Source of the DNA: Streptomyces sp. OfavH-34-F
GTDB taxonomy: Bacteria; Actinomycetota; Actinomycetes; Streptomycetales; Streptomycetaceae
Reading direction: 5' to 3'
Length of the DNA stretch: 33,355 bases
Assembly: GCF_022347745.1 (NCBI RefSeq)
Contig: NZ_JAKRGC010000033.1
Span: 1-33,355, forward strand
The notes under the pieces were generated by a model. The model was not told the DNA's origin and did no database searches. It saw only the letters and a program-made list of their open reading frames with translations. A program made the translations under genes and the position numbers. How positions within the stretch are numbered: the first letter of the stretch is position 1; each line of letters opens with the position of its first letter. This document shows, one piece after another, positions 8,530-15,763 of the stretch.

Positions 8530-8605
8530 CTGAACTCCTTCAACTGCCGTACCGCTCCGTCGCGGCGCCGGGTCGACGTGAACGTAACAAGGATGAAAGA
8601 CGACC

Positions 8606-8634
8606 GAAAGAGTTTGCGGAAGATTTCTGCAAGC
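8606..8634. promoter_or_regulatory. Putative MalR operator in the malE leader
   Basis: Read leftward, CTTGCAGAAATCTTCC is followed by GCAAACTCTTTC, two imperfect copies of GCARAANTCTTYC spaced 13 bases. It lies just downstream of the predicted malE start point, matching the operator position in the amylase promoter. MalR binding upstream of malE is established in S. coelicolor; the exact bases here are my inference. Confidence 0.5.
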
Positions 8635-8647
8635 TCCGGCGATCGTT

Positions 8648-8677
8648 ACATTGGCGTGTCCGCAAGGTTGCCGTCAA
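8648..8677 (-). promoter_or_regulatory. malE: Candidate malE promoter
   Basis: Leftward TTGACG (8672-8677) and CAATGT (8648-8653) are 18 bases apart. The -35 is good and the -10 is weak. A GCAAGGTTGC element (8662-8671) falls in the spacer. The start would be near 8640, leaving a leader of about 110 bases. Confidence 0.4.
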
Positions 8678-8770
8678 GCCACTTGACGAAACTGCTCGCC
8701 CCCTGGCACATAAGGCCGCCGCCCCTGATTCCGCAGTGCGACGATCTGACCGCAGTCGGCAAACCCGGCC

Positions 8771-8794
8771 CGCAAAGCCTTGCAAGATGTTGCC
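8771..8794. promoter_or_regulatory. Second GCAAG cluster between malE and malR
   Basis: CGCAAAGC, the palindrome CTTGCAAG (8779-8786) and GTTGCC lie close together on the malR side of the divergent region. The position suits autoregulation of malR or a second site for looping with 8606-8634. Confidence 0.4.
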
Positions 8795-8886
8795 GTCGGC
8801 TGCCACGAGCAGCGGCTCCGGACCGGGCGGGGGGCGCGAAGCGGCGCGGGCCGGGCGGGCGGACGGCGCCCGAGCCCCTGACCTGG

Positions 8887-8915
8887 TGGGCAATCCGACC
8901 CGCTCCCGGTACAGT
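8887..8915 (+). promoter_or_regulatory. malR: Candidate malR promoter for a leaderless message
   Basis: TGGGCA (8887-8892) and TACAGT (8910-8915) are separated by 17 bases, and the malR ATG begins eight bases after the -10. No Shine-Dalgarno sequence lies before the ATG, so the transcript may start at or within a base or two of the initiation codon. Confidence 0.45.
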
Positions 8916-8923
8916 CCCTTGCC

Positions 8924-9994
8924 ATGACCGCACGGCTTGCCGATATCGCAACTCAGGCGGGGGTCAGCGAAGCGACGGTCAGCCGCGTACTGAACGGCAA
9001 GCCCGGTGTAGCCGCTGCCACCCGCGAATCCGTCCTCGCCGCGCTCGACGTCCTCGGCTACGAACGCCCCGTCCGTCTGCGCAGGCGCAGCGCGGGACTC
9101 GTCGGTCTGATCACGCCGGAGCTGGAGAACCCGATCTTCCCGGCGCTCGCCCAGGTCATCGGGCAGGCGCTGACCCGGCAGGGCTACACGCCGGTCCTCG
9201 CGACGCAGACGCCGGGCGGCTCCACCGAGGACGAGCTGACCGAGATGCTGGTGGACCGGGGCGTCTCCGGGATCATCTTCGTCTCCGGGCTGCACGCCGA
9301 CACCTCCGCCGACATGGGGCGCTACGAGCAACTGCGCGCCAAGGGCGTGCCCTTCGTCCTGGTCAACGGTTTCTCGCCCAAGGTGCAGGCGCCCTTCATC
9401 TCCCCCGACGACCGGGCCGCGATGCGGCTGGCGGTGACGCACCTGGTGTCGCTGGGGCACAGCCGGATCGGCCTGGCGGTCGGCCCGAAGCGGTTCGTGC
9501 CGGTGCTGCGCAAGATCGAGGGCTTCCACGCCACGATGCGCGAGCAGTTGGGCCTGTCGGCCGATGAGGTCGAGGAGTTGATCCAGCACTCCCTGTACAC
9601 GCTGGAGGGCGGCCAGGCCGCCGCGTCCGCGCTGATGGAGCGGGGCTGCACGGCGGTGGTGTGCGCGAGCGACATGATGGCGCTGGGCGCGATCAGGGCC
9701 GCCCGCCGGCTCTCCCACGAGGTCCCGCGCGACCTGTCCGTCGTGGGGTACGACGACTCGCCGCTCATAGCGTTCACCGATCCGCCGCTGACCACGATCC
9801 GCCAGCCGGTCACGGCGATGGGCCAGGCCGCCGTGCGCACGCTCCTGGAGGAGATCGGCGGCACACCCGCCCCGCACAGCGAGTTCGTCTTCATGCCGGA
9901 GCTGGTGGTACGCGGCTCCACCGCCGCGGGCCCCGGCCCGGACCCGGCCGCCACCGCCGCGGCGACCCTTCCAGCATCGCACGCGGACGCGTAG
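8924..9994 (+). CDS. malR: Maltose operon repressor MalR (LacI family)
   Basis: A 356-residue LacI/GalR repressor divergent from malE, the position of malR in Streptomyces. Residues 3-30 form the helix-turn-helix (ARLADIATQAGVSEATVSRV), with a hinge around LAALDVLGYERPVRLRRRSAG, then a sugar-binding-protein-like effector domain ending VVRGSTAAGPGPDP. Known MalR represses malEFG and amylase genes, with relief by maltose. The ATG at 8924 has no visible ribosome site and sits eight bases past a good -10 box. A close paralogue is encoded at 2512-3570 at the far end of the same operon. The alanine-rich last 15 residues look unstructured. Confidence 0.93.
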   Translation: MTARLADIATQAGVSEATVSRVLNGKPGVAAATRESVLAALDVLGYERPVRLRRRSAGLVGLITPELENPIFPALAQVIGQALTRQGYTPVLATQTPGGSTEDELTEMLVDRGVSGIIFVSGLHADTSADMGRYEQLRAKGVPFVLVNGFSPKVQAPFISPDDRAAMRLAVTHLVSLGHSRIGLAVGPKRFVPVLRKIEGFHATMREQLGLSADEVEELIQHSLYTLEGGQAAASALMERGCTAVVCASDMMALGAIRAARRLSHEVPRDLSVVGYDDSPLIAFTDPPLTTIRQPVTAMGQAAVRTLLEEIGGTPAPHSEFVFMPELVVRGSTAAGPGPDPAATAAATLPASHADA

Positions 9995-10143
9995 CCGGCC
10001 CGCCGCCCCGGACCCCACCCCGATCCACCCCGCCCGCCCCGTGCGGGCCTTCGGCATGCCCGCGCGCGGCCACCGGAGGTGCAACCCGCGCCCCGCCGGA
10101 GGATCATCGGGCAGAGAGGGCAAATCTGGCAGACTCTGTGCCT

Positions 10144-11124
10144 ATGGGTGAATTGAGCGTGAAACGACAGGAAGGCCGCACGGAGGCCACCCCGTCACCC
10201 ATCGTGAACGAGGCGGCTCCCGAGGCGGACACCAAGCAGTCCGGTCGCACACACGGGCTCGGCAGAGCACTCGACAGACCACTCGCTCACGCCGTGTCCC
10301 GGCTGCGTTCCCCCCGGTCGCCCCGGCGGCCCCGTCTCTGGTTCGAAATCCTGCTCGTGGCGGTGAGTTACTGGCTGTACTCGCTGGTGCGCAACGCGGT
10401 GCCCGAGCAGCGGGCCGCCGCCCTGGCCAACGCCGACTGGCTGTGGTCGGTCGAACGGTTCCTGGGCATCGCGGTCGAGCAGTCGGTCAACCACGCGGTG
10501 AACTCGGTGACATGGCTCATCGTGTCGATGAACTACTACTACGCGACCCTGCACTTCGTGGTCACGATCACCGTGCTCATCTGGCTGTTCCGCCGGCATC
10601 CGGGCCGGTACGCGGCGGCCCGGCTGGCCCTGTTCGCCACCACCGGTGTCGCGCTGGCCGGCTACTACCTCTACCCGCTGGCCCCACCCCGCCTGATGAA
10701 CGGCGGCGGCTTCGTCGACACCGTCCTGGTGCACCAGACCTGGGGTTCGATGGCGTCGGGCAACTTCAAGAACATGTCCAACCAGTACGCGGCGATGCCG
10801 TCGATGCACATCGGCTGGTCCCTGTGGTGCGGCCTGACCGTCTTCGCCCTGGCCTCGGTCCCCTGGGTCCGCGTCCTGGGGCTGCTCTACCCCGCGCTCA
10901 CGCTGATCGTCATCGTCGCCACGGCCAACCACTTCTGGCTGGACGCGGTGGGCGGCATGGCCTGCCTGGCGTTCGGCTACGCCGTGTCGTACGCCTGGTA
11001 CGGAGCGCTGCCGCACCGGCTGCCCAGGTGGATCCCGCGTAAGGCGTCCCGCCCTCGCCTCAGCGCGTTGGGGGCGCGGCCCCGCCGCGAGCCCGCGGTA
11101 GGAGCACGCCCCTCAGGCGACTGA
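10144..11124 (+). CDS. PAP2-superfamily membrane protein (inositol phosphorylceramide synthase-like branch)
   Basis: A 326-residue membrane protein. A basic, low-complexity cytoplasmic segment of about 70 residues precedes about six helices, beginning FEILLVAVSYWLYSLV. The PAP2 core is partly visible: PLAPPRL in place of the first motif, PSMHIGWS with His222, and NHFWLD with His263 and Asp267, the usual catalytic His/Asp arrangement. This pattern is that of the actinobacterial AUR1/PAP2_3 branch, which acts on lipid phosphates or transfers phospho-head groups; substrate unknown. The ATG at 10144 lacks a ribosome site and follows a CAGACT hexamer by eight bases, so translation may be leaderless. 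It is convergent with glnE. Confidence 0.82.
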   Translation: MGELSVKRQEGRTEATPSPIVNEAAPEADTKQSGRTHGLGRALDRPLAHAVSRLRSPRSPRRPRLWFEILLVAVSYWLYSLVRNAVPEQRAAALANADWLWSVERFLGIAVEQSVNHAVNSVTWLIVSMNYYYATLHFVVTITVLIWLFRRHPGRYAAARLALFATTGVALAGYYLYPLAPPRLMNGGGFVDTVLVHQTWGSMASGNFKNMSNQYAAMPSMHIGWSLWCGLTVFALASVPWVRVLGLLYPALTLIVIVATANHFWLDAVGGMACLAFGYAVSYAWYGALPHRLPRWIPRKASRPRLSALGARPRREPAVGARPSGD

Positions 11125-11134
11125 GAGGAGCGGG

Positions 11135-11155
11135 GTGCGGGGCTGGGCCCCGCAC
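11135..11155. terminator. Bidirectional terminator between the PAP2 gene and glnE
   Basis: GTGCGGGGC (11135-11143) and GCCCCGCAC (11147-11155) form a perfect nine-base stem with a three-base loop in the 35-base gap between two convergent genes. Confidence 0.75.
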
Positions 11156-11159
11156 AGGC

Positions 11160-14150
11160 TCACCCCCCGTAGAACCGCTCCTCGACCACACCCCGCGCCC
11201 GCCGCGTCACGCGGCGGTAGTCCTCCAGCATGTCCCCGACGTGCCCCTCCTCGTACCCCAGGTACCGCCCGACCGCGGTCAGCTCGCGCGGGACCGAGGG
11301 GAAGGTGTCCCCCGGCCTGCCGCGTACGAGCATCACCGCGTTGCGGACCCGGGTGGCCAGGACCCACGCCTCGTCCAGGGTCTGTGCGTCGTCCGCCGGG
11401 ATGAGGCCGGCCTCGCGGGCGGCGGCCAGCGCGGCGCGGGTGCGGGTGGTACGCAGCCCCGGCACGGAGCGGCCGTGGCGCATCTGCATCAGCTGCACCG
11501 TCCACTCGACGTCGCTCAGCCCGCCGCGCCCCAGCTTGGTGTGCAGGGTCGGGTCCGCGCCGCGCGGCAGCCGCTCGGACTCCATGCGGGCCTTGAGCCG
11601 CCGGATCTCGCGGACCGCGTTGTCCGTCAGCCCGTCCTCCGGGTACCGCAGGGGGTCGATCAGCGCGGTGAACTCCGCGCCCAGGTCCAGGTCCCCGGCC
11701 ATCGGCTCGGCCCGCAGCAGGGCCTGGCTCTCCCACCCCAGCGACCAGCGCCGGTAGTACGCCCCGTACGACTTCAGGGTGCGCACGAGCGGCCCGTTCT
11801 TGCCCTCGGGGCGCAGGTCGGGGTCGATGACGAGCGGCGGATCGGCGGTGGGCAGCTGGAGGAGCCTGCGCATCTCGGAGACCACCCGGTTCGCGGCCCG
11901 GCTCGCCTCCTGTTCGTCCACGCCCTCGCGGGGTTCGTGCACGAACAGGACGTCCGCGTCGGAGCCGTAGCCCAGCTCGTGCCCGCCGAAGCGGCCCATG
12001 CCGATGACCGCGAACCGGGTGGGCAGCGTGTCGCCCCACTCGGCGCGCACGGCGGCCCGCAGCGCCCCGGCGATGGTGACGGCGTTGAGGTCCGTGACGG
12101 CGCCGCCGACGCGGTCCACGAGGGCGCCCGGGTCGGACTCGGCCGGGCTGTCCTCCGTACCGTAGGAGCCGATCAGGTCGGCGGCCGTCGTGCGGAACAG
12201 CTCGCGCCTGCGCACCGCGCGCACCACCGCCACGGCCGTCTCCGCGTCGTCCGCGCGGCCGACCGCGGCCAGCACCTCCTGCTCCAGGTGCTCCCGGCTG
12301 CGCGGGGCCAGGCCGTGCGGGTCGCCGAGGATGGAGACGGCCTCCGGGGCGCGCATCAGCAGGTCGGGCGCGAGCCGGCCGGCCGACAGGACGCGCGCCA
12401 GGTTCTCCGCCGCGGCGCCCTCGTCGCGCAGCAGCCGCAGGTACCACGGGGTCTTGCCGAGCGCGTCGGACACCTTGCGGAAGCCGAGGAGCCCGGCGTC
12501 CGGGTCGGCGGAGTCCGCGAACCAGCCGAGCAGCACGGGCAGCAGGGTGCGCTGGATGGCGGCCTTGCGGGAGACCCCGGAGGACAGCGCCTCCAGGTGG
12601 CGCAGGGCGGCCGCCGGGTCCTCGTAGCCGAGGGCGACGAGCCGGGCGGTGGCGGCCGTGGTGCTGAGCCGGGACTCGCCGGGCGCGAGCTGGGCGACGG
12701 CGTCCAGGAGCGGCCGGTAGAACAGCTTCTCGTGCAGCCGCCGCACCACGGAGGCGTGCCGCCGCCAGGCCTGGTTCAGCTCGGCGATGGGGTCGGTGCG
12801 CAGGCCGAGTGAGCGGCCGAGGCGGCGCAGGTCGGGCTCCTCGTCGGGGACGAGGTGGGTGCGGCGCAGCCGGTAGAGCTGGATGCGGTGCTCCATGGCG
12901 CGCAGGAAGCGGTAGGCGTCGTCGAGCTGGACGGCGTCCACCCGGCCCACGTAGCCGCCCCGGGCGAGCGCGGCCAGCGCCTCCAGGGTGGACCCGCTGC
13001 GCAGGGAGGGGTCGCTGCGGCCGTGCACGAGCTGGAGGAGCTGGACGGCGAACTCGACGTCCCGCAGGCCGCCGGGGCCGAGCTTCAGCTCCCGGTCCAC
13101 GCGGTCGGCGGGGATGGTGTCCACGACGCGGCGGCGCATCTTCTGCACGTCCGGGACGAAGTTCTCCCGGTCCGCCGCCTGCCAGACGAGCGGGGAGACG
13201 GCGTCCACGTACGCGGCGCCGAGCGCGGGGTCGCCGGCCACCGGCCGGGCCTTGAGCAGGGCCTGGAACTCCCAGGTCTTGGCCCAGCGCTGGTAGTACG
13301 CGAGGTGCGAGGAGAGCGTGCGCACGAGGGGGCCGTTGCGGCCCTCGGGGCGCAGGTTGGCGTCCACGGGCCAGATGGTGCCCTCGACGGTGGTGTCGGA
13401 GCAGATCCGCATGAGGTGGGCGGCGAGCCGGGTGGCCGCCTGCATGGCCTTGTTCTCCTCGGCGCCGTCGGCCGGCTCGGCGACGAAGATGACGTCCACG
13501 TCGGAGACGTAGTTCAGCTCGTGGCCGCCGCACTTGCCCATCGCGACGACCGCGAGCCGGCACTGCGCGGCGTCCTCGGGGGCGGCGGCGGAGGCGATGC
13601 GCTGGGCGGCCCGCAGGGTGGCGGTGGCGAGGTCGGCGAGTTCGGCGGCGACCTCGGCGACGTCGGTGGTGCCGCAGACGTCACGGGCGGCGATGGACAG
13701 CAGGCAGCGGCGGTAGCCGACGCGCAGGGCGTCCGGGTCGCCGGCCCCGGCCAGCTCGCGCTCGAACTCGGCGATGCCGGGGTGCAGGTCGGCCGCCTCG
13801 TAGGTGACGAGCGCCTGCCAGTCGCGGGGGTGGCGGGCCAGGTGGTCACCGAGCGCCTCCGACGCGCCGAGCACCCCGAGCAGCCGGTCGCGCAGGGGCT
13901 TGGCGGTGATCAGGGTGTCCAGCAGGATCTGCCGCTCCCCCGCCTCCTCCGCCTCGACCAGCCGGACCAGGCCGCGCAGGGCGAGATCGGGGTCTGCGGT
14001 GGCCCCGAGCGCTTCGAGGAGCACCGGGTCGGACCGTACGGAGGACAGGTCGGGCAGGTCGAGCAGCCGCTCGGCGGCGGACGGGTCGGTGAATCCGTGC
14101 CGCAGAAGTCGGGTGAACGTACTGCTCCTGCGCCCCGGCACCATCGTCAT
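11160..14150 (-). CDS. glnE: Bifunctional glutamine synthetase adenylyltransferase/adenylyl-removing enzyme
   Basis: A 996-residue enzyme that adenylylates and deadenylylates glutamine synthetase I in response to nitrogen status. The duplicated nucleotidyltransferase architecture is clear: the N-terminal deadenylylase half has MGKCGGHELNYVSDVD at about 204-219, and the C-terminal adenylylase half has MGRFGGHELGYGSDADVLF at about 715-735. Each is followed by an all-helical regulatory domain. Length matches the actinobacterial family. The ATG at 14150 lies just after GGGAG; a second ATG two codons on (14144) could also be used. The PII signalling partner and the GSI substrate are not in the window; the GS-like protein nearby (19018-20379) lacks the target tyrosine. 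Confidence 0.95.
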   Translation of the reverse strand: MTMVPGRRSSTFTRLLRHGFTDPSAAERLLDLPDLSSVRSDPVLLEALGATADPDLALRGLVRLVEAEEAGERQILLDTLITAKPLRDRLLGVLGASEALGDHLARHPRDWQALVTYEAADLHPGIAEFERELAGAGDPDALRVGYRRCLLSIAARDVCGTTDVAEVAAELADLATATLRAAQRIASAAAPEDAAQCRLAVVAMGKCGGHELNYVSDVDVIFVAEPADGAEENKAMQAATRLAAHLMRICSDTTVEGTIWPVDANLRPEGRNGPLVRTLSSHLAYYQRWAKTWEFQALLKARPVAGDPALGAAYVDAVSPLVWQAADRENFVPDVQKMRRRVVDTIPADRVDRELKLGPGGLRDVEFAVQLLQLVHGRSDPSLRSGSTLEALAALARGGYVGRVDAVQLDDAYRFLRAMEHRIQLYRLRRTHLVPDEEPDLRRLGRSLGLRTDPIAELNQAWRRHASVVRRLHEKLFYRPLLDAVAQLAPGESRLSTTAATARLVALGYEDPAAALRHLEALSSGVSRKAAIQRTLLPVLLGWFADSADPDAGLLGFRKVSDALGKTPWYLRLLRDEGAAAENLARVLSAGRLAPDLLMRAPEAVSILGDPHGLAPRSREHLEQEVLAAVGRADDAETAVAVVRAVRRRELFRTTAADLIGSYGTEDSPAESDPGALVDRVGGAVTDLNAVTIAGALRAAVRAEWGDTLPTRFAVIGMGRFGGHELGYGSDADVLFVHEPREGVDEQEASRAANRVVSEMRRLLQLPTADPPLVIDPDLRPEGKNGPLVRTLKSYGAYYRRWSLGWESQALLRAEPMAGDLDLGAEFTALIDPLRYPEDGLTDNAVREIRRLKARMESERLPRGADPTLHTKLGRGGLSDVEWTVQLMQMRHGRSVPGLRTTRTRAALAAAREAGLIPADDAQTLDEAWVLATRVRNAVMLVRGRPGDTFPSVPRELTAVGRYLGYEEGHVGDMLEDYRRVTRRARGVVEERFYGG

Positions 14151-14225
14151 CCCGCGCTCTCCCGCCCGCCACCCGTACCAGCTTCCGGCTTCCGGAGTTT
14201 AGGCGGTGCGCCCGCGGGGCGGCGG

Positions 14226-14320
14226 GAGCGGCGGCGGTGCGGGGCGGCGGAAGCGGCGGCGGGGCGGGGCGCCGCGGTCCGGCGAAAGCGGCGGCGGTGC
14301 GGGGCGCCGCGGTCCGCACC
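14226..14320. repeat. GC-rich tandem repeats with hairpin between prmC-like gene and glnE
   Basis: Three imperfect copies of AGCGGCGGCGGTGCGGGGCG-like sequence start near 14227, 14251 and 14287; copies one and three are identical over 20 bases and 60 bases apart. The GCGCCGCGGTCCG tail is shared by copies two and three. The last copy closes a seven-base hairpin (GGTGCGG 14296-14302, CCGCACC 14314-14320) 36 bases past the upstream gene's stop, a likely terminator. Slippage-prone expansion is the simplest origin. Confidence 0.55.
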
Positions 14321-14355
14321 CCGTCCCCGCGCGGCCTCGCCGACCCCGGCGCCCG

Positions 14356-15180
14356 TCACACCGCCGCGTCCTGGTCCGTCTCCGTCCGCGTGCCGGTCAC
14401 CACGGTCGCGTACCGCTCCTCGCAGGAGGCCACCCGGGCGGCGAGCCCGCCGGCCGCGATGATTCGTGCCGCCCGTTCCGCCTGGCGTTCGCTGGTCTCG
14501 ACGAGGAGGCTGCCGCCGGGGGCCAGCCAGTGCCGGGCCTCGGCGGCGACGCGGCGCAGCACGTCGAGCCCGTCGCCGCCGCCGTCGAGCGCGACGAGCG
14601 GTTCGTGGACGCGGGCCTCGGCGGGCAGCAGGGGGACGTCCTCGCTCGGTACGTACGGCACGTTGGCGAGCAGCACGTCCACGCGTCCGCGCAGGGCGGC
14701 GGGCAGCGGGGCGAAGAGGTCGCCCTGGTGGACGTGTCCGCGCTCGCCGATGTTGCGGCGGGCGCAGCGCACGGCGGCGGGTTCGACGTCGGCGGCGTGG
14801 AGTTCGACGCGTTCCAGGGCGGCGGCGAGGGCCGCTCCGAGGGCGCCGGAGCCGCAGCACAGGTCGACGACGAGGGCCGGGTCGTCGCGCGCGGGGTCCG
14901 GGGCGAGGGCGAGGGCTTGCTCGACCAGGAACTCGGTGCGGCGGCGGGGGACGAAGACGCCGGGGTCCACGGCGATCCGCAGCCCGTTGAACTCGGCCCA
15001 GCCCAGGACGTGTTCGAGGGGCTGTCCGGCGGCGCGCCGTTCGGCCATGGCGGCGACGTCGGCGGGGTGGCCGGCGGTGGCGGCGATGAGAGCGGCCTCG
15101 TCCTCGGCGAAGACGCAGCCGGCGGCGCGCAGGGTGGCGGTGAGGGACGAGAGGGCGGACGGTGACAGCGGGACCGGCAT
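14356..15180 (-). CDS. PrmC/HemK-related protein N5-glutamine methyltransferase
   Basis: A 274-residue SAM-dependent methyltransferase. It has the PrmC layout: a helical N-terminal domain to about residue 80 with PLEHVLGWAEFNGL, an FVPRRRTE segment, the SAM loop VVDLCCGSGALG at 104-115, and an NVPYVPSED motif at 173-181 where canonical PrmC has NPPY. The Pro-to-Val change and SED tail mark a PrmC-related subfamily of unknown substrate, so I do not assign release-factor methylation. The ATG at 15180 has AAAGG nine bases upstream. The 5' region (15181-15348) is long and foldable. It is upstream of glnE on the same strand, 205 bases away. Confidence 0.82.
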   Translation of the reverse strand: MPVPLSPSALSSLTATLRAAGCVFAEDEAALIAATAGHPADVAAMAERRAAGQPLEHVLGWAEFNGLRIAVDPGVFVPRRRTEFLVEQALALAPDPARDDPALVVDLCCGSGALGAALAAALERVELHAADVEPAAVRCARRNIGERGHVHQGDLFAPLPAALRGRVDVLLANVPYVPSEDVPLLPAEARVHEPLVALDGGGDGLDVLRRVAAEARHWLAPGGSLLVETSERQAERAARIIAAGGLAARVASCEERYATVVTGTRTETDQDAAV

Positions 15181-15209
15181 GGTGCGGAGCCTTTCGGAGA
15201 AACGCCGAG

Positions 15210-15302
15210 GGGTGCTCCGCGGCCGGGTCAGGTCCGGTCGGCCACGCGATCGCGGGAGGGGAGCACCCGGTGCGATACAGCGGTGATCGGTCCCACCTCC
15301 TT
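15210..15302 (-). other. Structured leader of the prmC-like gene, with an orphan Shine-Dalgarno
   Basis: Leftward, an AAGGAGG (15296-15302) is followed after eight bases by ATC-ACC and an open frame of 20 codons to a TGA, with no ATG, GTG or TTG at normal spacing. Downstream, GGGTGCTCC (15260-15268 region) pairs with GGAGCACCC (15210-15218 region), enclosing a CGCGATCGCG palindrome. I recognise no known riboswitch. It could be a leader peptide with an unusual start, or chance. Confidence 0.3.
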
Positions 15303-15348
15303 GGTCAGGTCCCCGTGCGGGGATGCGAAAGACTACCCCAGCCGCCGC

Positions 15349-15573
15349 TCAGCGCCGCCGGGGCCGGTAGTCGTTGCCGCCGTTGACGAAGCTGTTGTGC
15401 ACGGCGTTCGACGAGTTCGCGGCGCGGATGTTGCGGATCTCCGCGCTGTGGTGCCGCTCGATCTCCTGGCCGTCGAAGTTGTCGGTGCTCCGCCGCTGGC
15501 GCAGGTTCACCCGCACGATCAGCAGAACGATCAGAGCCGAAAGCAACCCGAGCAGTCCGAGAACCGCGTACAT
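15349..15573 (-). CDS. Small single-helix membrane protein of unknown function
   Basis: A 74-residue protein starting at ATG 15573, chosen because GGGAGGGA lies five bases upstream; a GTG seven codons earlier (15594) is possible but would overlap that site. Residues 2-24 (YAVLGLLGLLSALIVLLIVRV) form one hydrophobic helix, followed by a hydrophilic tail rich in Arg, Asn and Ser. The N-out/C-in orientation is suggested by the arginines after the helix. I recognise no family. It stands 175 bases upstream of the prmC-like gene on the same strand. Confidence 0.6.
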   Translation of the reverse strand: MYAVLGLLGLLSALIVLLIVRVNLRQRRSTDNFDGQEIERHHSAEIRNIRAANSSNAVHNSFVNGGNDYRPRRR

Positions 15574-15763
15574 GACGTCCCTCCCCCTGGTCACGCCCCG
15601 CGAGGGACACGTGATCGTCCGCCCATTGTCCGGTACCGGGCGGAGGCAGTCCAGCGACCGCTACCCGTCCGCGCCACGACATCGGCCACGCGTCCGTCCG
15701 CGAACAGCACACCGGCCCCGTCCTGAACGGCCCACCGGCCACGCCATTTCGGCGCCGGGCCGG

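Noticed and set aside
6121..9567. 1148-residue + strand frame across malF, malE and the malR start
   Set aside because: It crosses the malE/malR promoter region and three well-supported genes on other frames; its composition is typical of antisense high-GC shadows.
9995..10143. Terminator between malR and the PAP2 gene
   Set aside because: Only stems of about five bases are present in very GC-rich DNA; not enough to call.
12855..14462. Long + strand frames opposite glnE
   Set aside because: glnE has both family signatures on the minus strand; the antisense frames are Val/Gly/Leu-rich with no recognisable motif.
15281..15302. Resemblance to the 16S rRNA 3' end (GATC and CACCTCCTT)
   Set aside because: Only the anti-Shine-Dalgarno-like word matches; no flanking 16S sequence is present, so it is simply the complement of a strong ribosome site.
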